NCBI RefSeq assembly: GCF_002812045.1
Contig: NZ_NPEG01000014.1
Coordinates: 1-64,000, forward strand
Length of the DNA stretch: 64,000 bases
Source of the DNA: Leptospira haakeii
Lineage (GTDB): Bacteria > Spirochaetota > Leptospiria > Leptospirales > Leptospiraceae
Reading direction: 5' to 3'
Under the pieces are notes generated by a model. It searched no databases. It worked only from the letters and a program-made list of their open reading frames with translations, and had not been told where the DNA came from. Below, in pieces: positions 56,168 to 64,000 of this stretch (position 1 is the first letter of the stretch; each line of letters opens with the position of its first letter). Both the position numbers and the translations under genes were made by a program.

Positions 56168-57223
56168 TTAATCCAAGTTCAAGGTTTCTTGTTGGTCCGG
56201 GATCTTATTCTCTTTTTTATAAACTTCGTCGAAGATCTGTATCGGCACAGTGGACCTGGATTCTCTTACCCATTTTATAAAATTTTCGTCTTCTTTTTCA
56301 CGACCAAGAAGATTTATAATCCCTTGGCGTACGTTTTCTAAAGGAGTCGGCCTTTTACCTTCTACCTTAACGATACAATAACGTTTTCTTTCGTCCCTGA
56401 ATACTTCCGAAACTGAACCGACAGGGACACTAGACAATGCCACAGCAACGGAACGATTCGTTTTATATAATTCGAAAGAAGAGACCCAATCCATAAGTCC
56501 TTTTCTGGCTCTTAAGTTTGTATCCGTATTTCTAGGAGAACCGGCAATTAAACTGAAGGATGCTGGATCAGATAGAACATTCTTTTTGATCTCGGTTGCT
56601 TCTTTGTGGATCCTGGATTCTTCCGTGATGGAATCATTAGTAGGAGAAATTGCGATCTGTCTGTATTGAACTTCGAATCCCACCTTCTCTCTATTCTGAG
56701 CGTACCAGGAGCGGATATCCTTATCGGAAGGCGGATGGTTCGGCACCTTGTATTGCATTAACTGAGTTTTTTTGATCTGGTAAGGAAGTTCCGTATACCA
56801 AAGTTCGTAAGACATTCCGGAGCTGGACTCAACCGCTTTTTCGAATTGTTTACGGGAAGTAATCCCCATAAACTCCATTCTTTTTTCGATCTCACTCTCT
56901 AATCTTTTTTCATTCACTTGGATGGATTCATCTTCTGCAATTGAATCCACGACAGCTCTATCTATCAAAAAATCTATGATACGAGTGCGTAGAGATTTTC
57001 TCATGTCCTCGTTTTTGAGGTACTTGGTTAGTTTTTGGTATTTTTCCTGAGCGTCATCAAAATCCAAATCGCTAATGGATTGGCTTCCGACGGTAGCGAT
57101 AATCTTATCTAGGGACTCGGCGGGACGGATCTCTGAAGTAAATATACTTAGAGAAAGTATACCGGAGAATAAGGCGAGTTTACGCGAAAATGAGGCTGAG
57201 GATTCGGGAAAAATTCCTAACAC
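56168..57223 (-). CDS. SurA/PpiC-like peptidyl-prolyl isomerase
   Basis: A 351-residue exported protein with signal sequence (about 1-36) and SurA N-domain ([34 protein letters not shown]). The later part (about 190-320) is parvulin-like, with [14 protein letters not shown] and [10 protein letters not shown]. SurA helps outer-membrane proteins fold. It lies 30 bases after lysC and 39 bases before the spiroSPASM gene, on one strand with both. Confidence 0.8.
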   Translation of the reverse strand: MLGIFPESSASFSRKLALFSGILSLSIFTSEIRPAESLDKIIATVGSQSISDLDFDDAQEKYQKLTKYLKNEDMRKSLRTRIIDFLIDRAVVDSIAEDESIQVNEKRLESEIEKRMEFMGITSRKQFEKAVESSSGMSYELWYTELPYQIKKTQLMQYKVPNHPPSDKDIRSWYAQNREKVGFEVQYRQIAISPTNDSITEESRIHKEATEIKKNVLSDPASFSLIAGSPRNTDTNLRARKGLMDWVSSFELYKTNRSVAVALSSVPVGSVSEVFRDERKRYCIVKVEGKRPTPLENVRQGIINLLGREKEDENFIKWVRESRSTVPIQIFDEVYKKENKIPDQQETLNLD

Positions 57224-57253
57224 AGGGAAAGGATGTTCCCGATCCTCTCTTGT

Positions 57254-58477
57254 TCAACCGTTTTTCGAAAGCCCGAATGTTTCGTGGATCTTGTTTACGG
57301 CAGTTTCTGCGTGAATTCTTGGGATTACGCAGGATATTTTGATCTCTGAAGTGGAGATCATTTCAATATTGATCTCTTTTTCCGCTAAAGCTTTGAACAT
57401 TTGAGCGGCTACCCCTACATGGGATTTCATTCCGATCCCTACCGCAGAAACGATAGAAATTTCCTCATTGATTTCCGGCTTTTTAGCTCCCTGAGAATTA
57501 GAAAAAGATTCCAAGATCGGAAGAGCCTGAACCAGGTCTTTTTTAGGGACTGTGAAAGAGATAGTGTTTCTTCCATTATAAGGAGAAGACTGAACGATCA
57601 CATCTACTAAGATATCTTTAGAGCTTAAGTCTCCAAATAGAACTGCTGCGAGTCCTGGTTTGTCAGGAACATCTGCGATCGTAATTCTGGCTTGGTCGTT
57701 CTTTGCGGTCACTCCGCTTACTTTCAATTTTTCCATAATTTTGTCCTCGTTTACAACCAAAGTCCCCGGATTATTATTAAAGCTGGAACGTACATGAATT
57801 ACCACATCGTAGTTCATTCCCAATTCAACACTTCTGGAATGAAGAACCCCAGCGCCAAGGCTTGCGAGTTCCAACATTTCTTCATAAGTAATTTGAGAAT
57901 GTTTAGTGGCTTGGGGAACCACTCTTGGGTCCGCAGTATAAACTCCGTCCACATCAGTATAAATTTCACATTCTTTTGCACCAAGTACAGCAGCTAACGC
58001 TACCGCAGAAGTATCAGAACCACCTCTTCCTAGAGTAGTGATATTCTCATTCTGGTCTATCCCTTGGAATCCAGCTACGATCACGACATTCCCTTCGTTT
58101 AACGCTGCATCAATTCTGGAACGATCCACTCCTTGGATCTTTGCATTGGAGAAGTTCCCATCAGTGATCATTTTGATCTGAGAACCTGTGAATGATTTTG
58201 CAGGAACTCCTGCTTCCCAAAGAGCCATTGCAAGTAGAGCGATAGAAACTTGCTCTCCTGTAGACAATAACATGTCCATCTCTCTCTTAGGAGGATTTTT
58301 GGTGATCTTATCGGCCAGATCCACTAGCTCGTCCGTCGTATGGCCCATTGCCGAAACGACTACGACAACATGGTTGCCTTCTTCATGATAACGTTTGATT
58401 CTACCGGCTACGTTCCGGATGCGATCAGGAGATCCTACAGATGTTCCCCCGTACTTTTGAACGATTATGTTTGCCAT
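57254..58477 (-). CDS. lysC: aspartate kinase
   Basis: A 407-residue monofunctional aspartokinase. [17 protein letters not shown] opens the kinase; [15 protein letters not shown] and [13 protein letters not shown] follow. Two ACT domains at the C-terminus (about 265-400) sense lysine or threonine. It phosphorylates aspartate for the lysine, threonine, methionine and diaminopimelate pathways. It is divergent from the symporter gene, and their ATG codons nearly meet. Confidence 0.94.
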   Translation of the reverse strand: MANIIVQKYGGTSVGSPDRIRNVAGRIKRYHEEGNHVVVVVSAMGHTTDELVDLADKITKNPPKREMDMLLSTGEQVSIALLAMALWEAGVPAKSFTGSQIKMITDGNFSNAKIQGVDRSRIDAALNEGNVVIVAGFQGIDQNENITTLGRGGSDTSAVALAAVLGAKECEIYTDVDGVYTADPRVVPQATKHSQITYEEMLELASLGAGVLHSRSVELGMNYDVVIHVRSSFNNNPGTLVVNEDKIMEKLKVSGVTAKNDQARITIADVPDKPGLAAVLFGDLSSKDILVDVIVQSSPYNGRNTISFTVPKKDLVQALPILESFSNSQGAKKPEINEEISIVSAVGIGMKSHVGVAAQMFKALAEKEINIEMISTSEIKISCVIPRIHAETAVNKIHETFGLSKNG

Positions 58478-60437
58478 CGCTGCCTACCATCTTTTTGGGC
58501 TCGGGGCGGGGATCAAGATAAATCAAATCCGGAAGGCGGGAAAGAATCCTTGTTTTCAAGGAAAGTCGGCCGATCTTTATGGAGAGTTCTCCCTACTTTG
58601 GGAGAAGGGGGCCCCCATTTTTTCTCCTATCGATTGGTATCTAATCTTAGCTTATATCATTTTCGCTTTTTCGGCAGGGCTTCTTCTTTCCTCTAAGGCC
58701 GGAGAAAGTTTGAGTTCCTACTTCGTCGCAGACAGAAAACTTCCTTGGTGGTGGCTCGGAACTTCTATGGTTGCTACGACCTTTGCGGCGGATACTCCAT
58801 TGGTTATCACCGGAATGGTTGCATTGGATGGTGTAGGTGGGAACTGGCTTTGGTGGAGCTGGGCGATCGGTTATTTGATCATTACTGTATTCTTTGCAGC
58901 TTCCTGGAGAAAGGCAGAAGTTCTTACGGATGTAGAATTTGTAGAATTAAGATATTCCGGAACAGGTGCGGCAATCCTAAGAGCTTCGAAGGCATTCTTC
59001 TTAAGTATTCTATTTAATTCCATCATCTTGGGCTGGGTCTTTAAGGCAATGTCCAAGATTACCGCTCCTTTTTTGGATTGGAATGTATTACTTGGCGCAG
59101 AGGTATTCAGATCCATTTCCGATGTTTGGCCGAGCTTTTTAATATTAGGAGATTTGAATACTACACTTACTGTCCTTATTCTTTTCTCGGTTGTAGTATT
59201 CTATAGTAGTATGGGTGGGATCCAAGGTGTGATCTTGACAGACTTATTCCAATTTGCTTTAGGAATAGGCGGTGCAATCGTATTTGCGATCTTTGCAATC
59301 CAATATGTGGGCGGATTAGAAGGACTATATTCCAAATTAGAAACATTGTATCCGGGAAAATCGGAATCTATCATTTCTTTTTGGCCAAGGATAGGCGAAG
59401 AAGAACATGGACTTCCTCTTCAAGTTTTTCTAATATTTATCGGAGTTCAATGGTGGATCCAATATCATTCGGATGGATCCGGATACTTGGCCCAAAGATT
59501 ACATACTGCCAAAACCCCTAAGGATGCGGAATTAGGTTCTCTTTGGTTTAATATTGCAAACTTTATTTTACGCACCTGGCCTTGGGTTTTAACGGGACTT
59601 GTATGTTTAGTCGTATTCCCTTTACATGATGCGGATCTATTTCAAGCAGAGGGTATAGTTGTTCAATCAGATAGAGAGATAGCTTATCCTGTTCTTATGA
59701 AGATCGTTTTGCCTGCTGGATGTTTGGGATTGGTGTTCGTAAGTTTGATGGCAGCTTTTATGTCCACTGCAGACACTCATATCAACTGGGGTGCCAGTTA
59801 TCTGGTGAACGATCTATATTTACGGTTTCTAAAACCGAATGCCGGAAATAAAGAAACCGTCATCGCGGGAAGGATCGCTGTGGTTTTGATGGCAGGGATC
59901 GCGATCTTAGTTGCAACTCAGATGAATTCTATTGCATCCGCTTGGAAATTTTTCTTAGCAATGGCTTCGGGTTTGGGGCTGCCACAGATCTTAAGATGGA
60001 TCTGGTGGAGGACAAATGCCTGGACAGAATTGTCAGGAATGGGAACTGCATTAGCTCTTTCATTAATATTATATAAAGTATATCCAGATGCAAATGCAGA
60101 TTACCTTCTGTTCTTTACCGCTCTAGGAAGTGTGATCGTTTCTATTTTAGTAACCTTTATGACTGCTCCCGTTCCGGATAAAGTATTGGATGCATTTGTA
60201 GCCAAATTACAACCTTTCGGATTCTGGGGGAAATGGGGTGGGGTTTCTGCCCGTAAAAAATTCTATTCCAGGATTCGGATCTGGTTATTGGCGATCTTCT
60301 CCTTATATGCTTGGCTTTTCGGAATAGGGTATATTCTACAATTGAAATATACCCTAGGAGTTGTTTTCCTTATCTTCGGAATAATTTCAGGACTTATAGT
60401 CTTGAAGTTATGGGAAAAGAAGGATTCAGTTTCCTAA
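58467..60437 (+). CDS. sodium:solute symporter (SSF family)
   Basis: A membrane protein of up to 656 residues with 13 or more helices. The SSF core begins at [13 protein letters not shown], with [33 protein letters not shown] and [12 protein letters not shown]. The nominal ATG at 58467 overlaps the divergent lysC start by 11 bases, and the first 50 residues are non-hydrophobic and unlike the family. No ATG, GTG or TTG lies in frame before the first helix; an ATT at 58617 after GAGAAGG may be the real start. Substrate unknown. Confidence 0.85.
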   Translation: MFAIAAYHLFGLGAGIKINQIRKAGKNPCFQGKSADLYGEFSLLWEKGAPIFSPIDWYLILAYIIFAFSAGLLLSSKAGESLSSYFVADRKLPWWWLGTSMVATTFAADTPLVITGMVALDGVGGNWLWWSWAIGYLIITVFFAASWRKAEVLTDVEFVELRYSGTGAAILRASKAFFLSILFNSIILGWVFKAMSKITAPFLDWNVLLGAEVFRSISDVWPSFLILGDLNTTLTVLILFSVVVFYSSMGGIQGVILTDLFQFALGIGGAIVFAIFAIQYVGGLEGLYSKLETLYPGKSESIISFWPRIGEEEHGLPLQVFLIFIGVQWWIQYHSDGSGYLAQRLHTAKTPKDAELGSLWFNIANFILRTWPWVLTGLVCLVVFPLHDADLFQAEGIVVQSDREIAYPVLMKIVLPAGCLGLVFVSLMAAFMSTADTHINWGASYLVNDLYLRFLKPNAGNKETVIAGRIAVVLMAGIAILVATQMNSIASAWKFFLAMASGLGLPQILRWIWWRTNAWTELSGMGTALALSLILYKVYPDANADYLLFFTALGSVIVSILVTFMTAPVPDKVLDAFVAKLQPFGFWGKWGGVSARKKFYSRIRIWLLAIFSLYAWLFGIGYILQLKYTLGVVFLIFGIISGLIVLKLWEKKDSVS

Positions 60438-60746
60438 TATAAATAGTCTTTTTGACGATTGCAATTTTGTGCTCGGCCGGATCTAAAACTTCTATAAAAT
60501 AGATCCGGATTGTTTTCTTTTTAATTCTACATTCTTCTTGGATGGATTTAATATCTTCAGGAAATACTTCTATTTTCACTATCAGATCTTGATTACTAAC
60601 TTTTAGAAAATCAATCTCTGCTTTAGTATCTAAAACAAGATATTCGGAACCCAAATTTTCAGAAAGTGAAAATACATATAAAGGATCTACGAATGCATAA
60701 ATTGCTCCTCCGAAATGAAGTCCATTATAATCTTTAGTTTTATGTC
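60394..60746 (-). pseudogene. decayed DUF4442 gene fragment
   Basis: The minus strand reads GLHFGGAIYAFVDPLYVFSL, LGSEYLVLDTKAEIDFLK and ends near [14 protein letters not shown]. These match the middle and end blocks of DUF4442 proteins, including the intact one at 22020 (GTIYGGSIYSSVDPYYM, LGPDYVVWDKAAKVKF). The first third of the family (about 55 residues) is missing: an in-frame TGA comes just before the conserved part, and no start codon with ribosome site precedes it. Its end overlaps the symporter gene by 44 bases. Most likely a truncated gene. Confidence 0.7.
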
Positions 60747-60891
60747 AAATTAAATGAGTCTGTTTGGATTCGGAACCTTTACCGAGTTGAAATAGCAGAT
60801 TGGGTCCTTTTGGCGATTTGATTACAATTCTAAGGTTTTGGGGTTAGAAACCTGTTCAGATCGGAGAGAAAAAAAGCTTTTCACCTCAGGG

Positions 60892-60945
60892 CTTTCCGGC
60901 CAGTAAGATACGTTCCCGGAAAGAAAATCCGAGATTCTTCTCGGA
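60892..60945 (+). promoter_or_regulatory. tandem hairpins in the BASS transporter leader
   Basis: Stem 1 pairs CTTTCCGG (60892-60899) with CCGGAAAG (60916-60923) around a 16-base loop. Stem 2 pairs TCCGAGA (60928-60934) with TCTCGGA (60939-60945). They lie 42-95 bases before the transporter ATG. No long T-run follows. A structured 5' leader, perhaps a cis-regulator, is possible. No known riboswitch consensus was recognised. Confidence 0.4.
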
Positions 60946-60986
60946 GATAAAAATAATAAAACAGGTGTTATGTTAAGGAGAGAATC

Positions 60987-61868
60987 ATGCAATTAGGTGC
61001 AGTCGAAAAGGGGCTACTTCCGGCTCTTTTGGCAATCGTAATGCTCGGAATGGGTTTCGGGCTAGCAATCGGAGACTTTAAACGGATTTTTACAACTCCT
61101 CTCCAAACTTTGGTCGGTACTTTGGGTCATTTTGTAATCATGCCTTTGGCTGCTTACGCTGTTGTATTGATTTTAGGTTTAGAATACGAACTTGCGTTAG
61201 GCGTCATTCTTGTAGGATCCTGTCCTAGCGGAACTACTTCCAATTTGATCAATTATCTGGCAAAGGGTGACGTCGCTCTTGCAGTTGTGATCACAGCACT
61301 TTCTACACTTCTTTGTCCTTTGCTAACTCCTATCATAGTTACATTTTTCGGTTCCTTATTGGACCCAACCGGCGCAAGTGTAATGCAGATCTCCTTTGTA
61401 GAGATGCTCAAGACTGTTGTAGTGATTATAGTACTTCCGATTTCCATAGGTATGGCCGTAAAACATAAGTTCCCTAATTTCGCTCAAAAGATTGAAACTC
61501 CTTATAAGATATTCTCCATATTGTTTTTAGTTTTCGTAGTTGCATTTGTAACTTATAAAAACAGAGACAATTTTATTGAGATGGTTCTTTTGGTTGGACT
61601 TGCTGTTATTCTTCATAACTCTTTCGGATTTATAGCAGGTTATTTTTTCCCTAAATTATTAGGGATTGCGGAGAAGCAGGCGAGAACAATCTCTATCGAA
61701 GTTGCGATCCAGAACACTACTCTGGGTATGACTCTTGCGATACAATTTTTTGGTCCTAAGGTAGCGCTTCCTTCCGCGATCTTCAGTATTTGGATGTACA
61801 TCGCAGGAATTGCAATGGCTCTTTTCTGGGGTTATGTGGTTCCACTTAAAGAAGAGAAAGTAGCTTAA
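60987..61868 (+). CDS. bile acid:sodium symporter (BASS) family transporter
   Basis: A 293-residue inner-membrane protein with about ten helices. GSCPSGTTSNLINYLAKGD is the BASS family signature in the broken helix; ISIEVAIQNTTLGMTLAI is the second crossover. Bacterial members move organic acids such as pantoate or bile acids with sodium; substrate unknown. TTAAGGAGAGAATC is a strong ribosome site. A hairpin terminator follows, and two hairpins lie in the leader. Confidence 0.88.
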   Translation: MQLGAVEKGLLPALLAIVMLGMGFGLAIGDFKRIFTTPLQTLVGTLGHFVIMPLAAYAVVLILGLEYELALGVILVGSCPSGTTSNLINYLAKGDVALAVVITALSTLLCPLLTPIIVTFFGSLLDPTGASVMQISFVEMLKTVVVIIVLPISIGMAVKHKFPNFAQKIETPYKIFSILFLVFVVAFVTYKNRDNFIEMVLLVGLAVILHNSFGFIAGYFFPKLLGIAEKQARTISIEVAIQNTTLGMTLAIQFFGPKVALPSAIFSIWMYIAGIAMALFWGYVVPLKEEKVA

Positions 61869-61885
61869 GAGAAGGATGAAAAAAG

Positions 61886-61909
61886 GAAGGCGGTAATATC
61901 ACCGCCTTC
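61886..61909. terminator. bidirectional terminator
   Basis: Arms GAAGGCGGT and ACCGCCTTC with loop AATATC. A TTTTTT run follows on the minus strand, so it ends the pectinacetylesterase-like gene and probably also the BASS gene. Confidence 0.75.
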
Positions 61910-61920
61910 TCCGAGAGAGA

Positions 61921-63330
61921 TTATAGTAGAAGATTAACTAACGCGAACCAGAAATTCGTTACGTTTGCATCATTCGGATTCACACTTTCAAAGAAACTTC
62001 TGAAAGTAGAACTTCCTAACAGATAATCATTGATGAAAGTCCCGAGTGTAATTCCGGTATTTTCAATCTCCGTTCCCGTAAATTCTACGATAGAAGTACA
62101 ATGGCTTTCGTTTATACTTCTATAATACGGTATAAAATATTCTAGGTTCGGATATCTATCGTATTGAGCCTTTAAATTCTCAATGTCCTGGGCCCAAAGA
62201 GTGGAAATGATATATTCCTTATCCGCAGGATTGTTTTCGTCCAATCCGTAGAATCTTGCATAAGAATACATGGAATAATTAGCATCTCTTCTAAATAAAG
62301 TGATCGCCAATTTATCATTCGGATACTTTTGAGCAAGGGCTTCGCTGATCTTTCCATAATCCGCACGAATATCTACGGAAGGAAAATCAGGTTGAGCTTT
62401 ACTTATAAAATACTCAGTATTCCAAGCCTCTTTGATCTTTTGCTGTAAAGGCCATTGGTTCCCAAATCCAGGAGCAGGGAAAATCGGGCCCGAATCATTC
62501 AATAGATAACTTTTAGAAGGACTTAAAGCTTTTCTAATGAAGTGATAATTGATCATGGAACCCGCTCCACCTGCACTACAGCCGGAGACCAACATCTCTT
62601 TTGGTTTATTGAAATTATTCTTTAACCAATTGATGACAAGTTCCATGTTCTTGGCACCTACGTGACGATAGGTGATTGGTGGATTTTGTCCGGTTGGATC
62701 TGAATAAGTTGCCACCTTATTTCCCGCATACACATCTCCTGTGCAATATGGAATGAACACTTTGTTCCAATTAGAAGTTTTAACGTTTTGTCCAGTAGGA
62801 TGGTTTCTTAATATGATCGGAGAGATCACAGCGTTCGGACTTCCGCCAGGAACATTCGGATCTATAAATGCTCCGAAGTTCATATGGTTATCAGGAATAC
62901 CGTTAGGGTTGGCTGCTCCCCTGATACCTGTTTGTCCAGTGCAACTTTCGTAATCCCAACAGGCCCCTCCCGGTTCCATGTAAACCAATAGTCTGCTGGA
63001 ATATCCTAAGATCCAGTCCAAGATCCCATCTGCACGATCTACGAATATTTTGTATGGTGTTCCATTACCGCATACAGCACCCGGAATATAGACCACATCG
63101 TAAGATCCATAGACAACACTCGTGAGATCGTCCAAAATATTTTGGGCGTTTGGATCTGTGTTGTCTAACCCTGCCAGATTACCTGTTCCCTTCTCCGGGG
63201 TTTCTAATAGCCCTCCTAATAAAGCCAGGTCTTGAGTATTGTTCGTATTTTGGTCCGGACTACAGTAGAATGACGTTACGGATAACGCTAGTACTATTCC
63301 TCCCAACCAAATTCTCTTCACATCTTTCAT
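61921..63330 (-). CDS. pectinacetylesterase/NOTUM-like lipoprotein
   Basis: A 469-residue lipoprotein with signal ending TSFYC (Cys23). About 75-440 are a pectinacetylesterase-family hydrolase: RLLVYMEPGGACWDYESC as the oxyanion region, YCTGDVYAGN, then the nucleophile block VSGCSAGGAGSM (GxSxG-like). A His lies in INESHCTSIVEF. The family deacylates esters of sugars or lipids. GGAGG precedes the ATG. It lies 27 bases after the histidine kinase stop on the same strand. Confidence 0.83.
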   Translation of the reverse strand: MKDVKRIWLGGIVLALSVTSFYCSPDQNTNNTQDLALLGGLLETPEKGTGNLAGLDNTDPNAQNILDDLTSVVYGSYDVVYIPGAVCGNGTPYKIFVDRADGILDWILGYSSRLLVYMEPGGACWDYESCTGQTGIRGAANPNGIPDNHMNFGAFIDPNVPGGSPNAVISPIILRNHPTGQNVKTSNWNKVFIPYCTGDVYAGNKVATYSDPTGQNPPITYRHVGAKNMELVINWLKNNFNKPKEMLVSGCSAGGAGSMINYHFIRKALSPSKSYLLNDSGPIFPAPGFGNQWPLQQKIKEAWNTEYFISKAQPDFPSVDIRADYGKISEALAQKYPNDKLAITLFRRDANYSMYSYARFYGLDENNPADKEYIISTLWAQDIENLKAQYDRYPNLEYFIPYYRSINESHCTSIVEFTGTEIENTGITLGTFINDYLLGSSTFRSFFESVNPNDANVTNFWFALVNLLL

Positions 63331-63357
63331 TTTGATTTGCCTCCAGTTCTTAACTCC

Positions 63358-64000
63358 CTATTTCGCTTTTGATTGCGGAAATTCTAATATCACTTGGGCT
63401 CCTCCGAGTGTTTCGGAGTTACCTAAGCGGATACGTATCCCCATTCTATCTAATAACTTTTTAGCCAATGCGAGTCCGATCCCGCTGGAGGATTCGGCTC
63501 CTGTAGGTTTTGCGGAAAGGATGGAGAATTCCCTAAACATATCTTTTTCGTCTTCGGGCTGGAATCCAGGTCCTGAATCTTCTATTTTAATGATTAGAAT
63601 TTTCTCATACATTTCCGAGATGAGTTCACTTTTGAGAGAGATCTCCGAATTTTCGGGAGAGAATTTGGCGGCGTTACTTAATAGGTTATCGAATACTCTA
63701 TACAGTATCTGAGGATTCGCTTGGAAATAGAAATTATACTCTGAAAGTTTATCTTCTATCTTTATATTTTTTGAAGTGAATAAGAAGTTTAGATTGCAGG
63801 TTACCGACTTTAATAATAGCTCCGGGTTTAATTTTGTGGTTTGGTTTTCGATTGTTTCCGCATCTCCGGAACTTGCGAGATATAGAACATCTTCGATAGA
63901 TTCAAGAATTTTGCGAGAAGTTCTATCTATATGTTCTAAGATTTCAGGAGGGTCTGCATAAGAAGAGATAATCCTATTTGTGGGCGAAATATGACTCGGC
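63358..64000 (-). CDS. sensor histidine kinase, C-terminal part (cut by window edge)
   Basis: Reading the minus strand from the window edge gives about 213 residues of a histidine kinase. The phosphoacceptor region is SHISPTNRII, then DHp helix HIDRTSRKILESIEDVLYLA. The ATPase domain has the N-box RVFDNLLSNAAKFSPE, G1 KIEDSGPGF, F-box DMFREFSIL and G2 SSGIGLALAKKLLDRM. The frame is open to the edge, so the start and sensor domain lie outside. The pectinacetylesterase-like gene follows closely. Confidence 0.88.
   Translation of the reverse strand, partial: PSHISPTNRIISSYADPPEILEHIDRTSRKILESIEDVLYLASSGDAETIENQTTKLNPELLLKSVTCNLNFLFTSKNIKIEDKLSEYNFYFQANPQILYRVFDNLLSNAAKFSPENSEISLKSELISEMYEKILIIKIEDSGPGFQPEDEKDMFREFSILSAKPTGAESSSGIGLALAKKLLDRMGIRIRLGNSETLGGAQVILEFPQSKAK

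Noticed and set aside
1..64000. CRISPR arrays, insertion sequences, prophage or integrase genes
   Set aside because: No spaced direct repeats, transposase, integrase or phage structural gene was found; the gene order looks chromosomal.

Overview
The window reads as a chromosomal segment from a spirochaete of the genus Leptospira. The signs are a DUF1554 lipoprotein, LruB-like imelysin lipoproteins, a spirochaete-type radical SAM/SPASM protein, spirochaetal lipoboxes (a hydrophobic stretch ending in S/N/G-C), several 7TMR-DISM sensors and class III adenylate cyclases, and moderately AT-rich, densely packed genes. Species cannot be fixed from sequence alone. No rRNA, tRNA, CRISPR array, phage or insertion sequence was seen. 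Both edges cut genes: an alpha/beta hydrolase at the left and a histidine kinase at the right.

Layout. 0-5 kb: hydrolase end, LamG lipoprotein, esterase/nucleotidyltransferase/DUF1554 run, PhoU and MAPEG. 5-9.6 kb: a likely iron-responsive unit of imelysin lipoprotein, di-heme oxidoreductase and second imelysin lipoprotein, with three TGAG-N7-CTCA palindromes. 9.6-25 kb: hypothetical proteins, MFS pump, GNAT; an operon SDR-glycerol facilitator-GDPD-PP2C phosphatase; a MarR regulator facing a tiny membrane protein and an FAD monooxygenase; a secreted PI-PLC/ricin lipoprotein; a DUF4442 protein; a degenerate GGDEF protein with a methyltransferase; a WYL regulator facing a hydrolase. 26-38.6 kb: two adenylate cyclases, pyrophosphatase, TetR/MBL pair, nitrilase, DegT aminotransferase, adenosine deaminase, a TEX264/GyrI-like protein and a DUF805-SRPBCC fusion. 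38.6-43 kb: repeat-like intergenic DNA, DoxX, and a MacAB/LolCD-like efflux operon ending in its own TetR gene. 43-49 kb: housekeeping run valS-purD-hypothetical-prfB. 49-50.6 kb: TetR gene with three palindromic operators in a long gene-poor gap. 50.6-53 kb: subtilisin-like lipoprotein. 53-58.5 kb: lysC-surA-like-spiroSPASM-SpsF/PseG fusion on one strand. 58.5-64 kb: SSF symporter, DUF4442 gene remnant, BASS transporter with a structured leader, pectinacetylesterase-like lipoprotein and a histidine kinase.

Themes. Many products are exported lipoproteins. Signalling outputs are varied: cAMP from two cyclases, PP2C antagonism, c-di-GMP sensing and a two-component kinase. Two sensors share one 7TMR-DISM input with different outputs. 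The most interesting leads are the TGAG-N7-CTCA operator set on the imelysin locus and the spiroSPASM/SpsF-PseG pair, in which the radical SAM protein appears to carry a decayed sugar-cytidylyltransferase-like domain next to a gene with the intact version.
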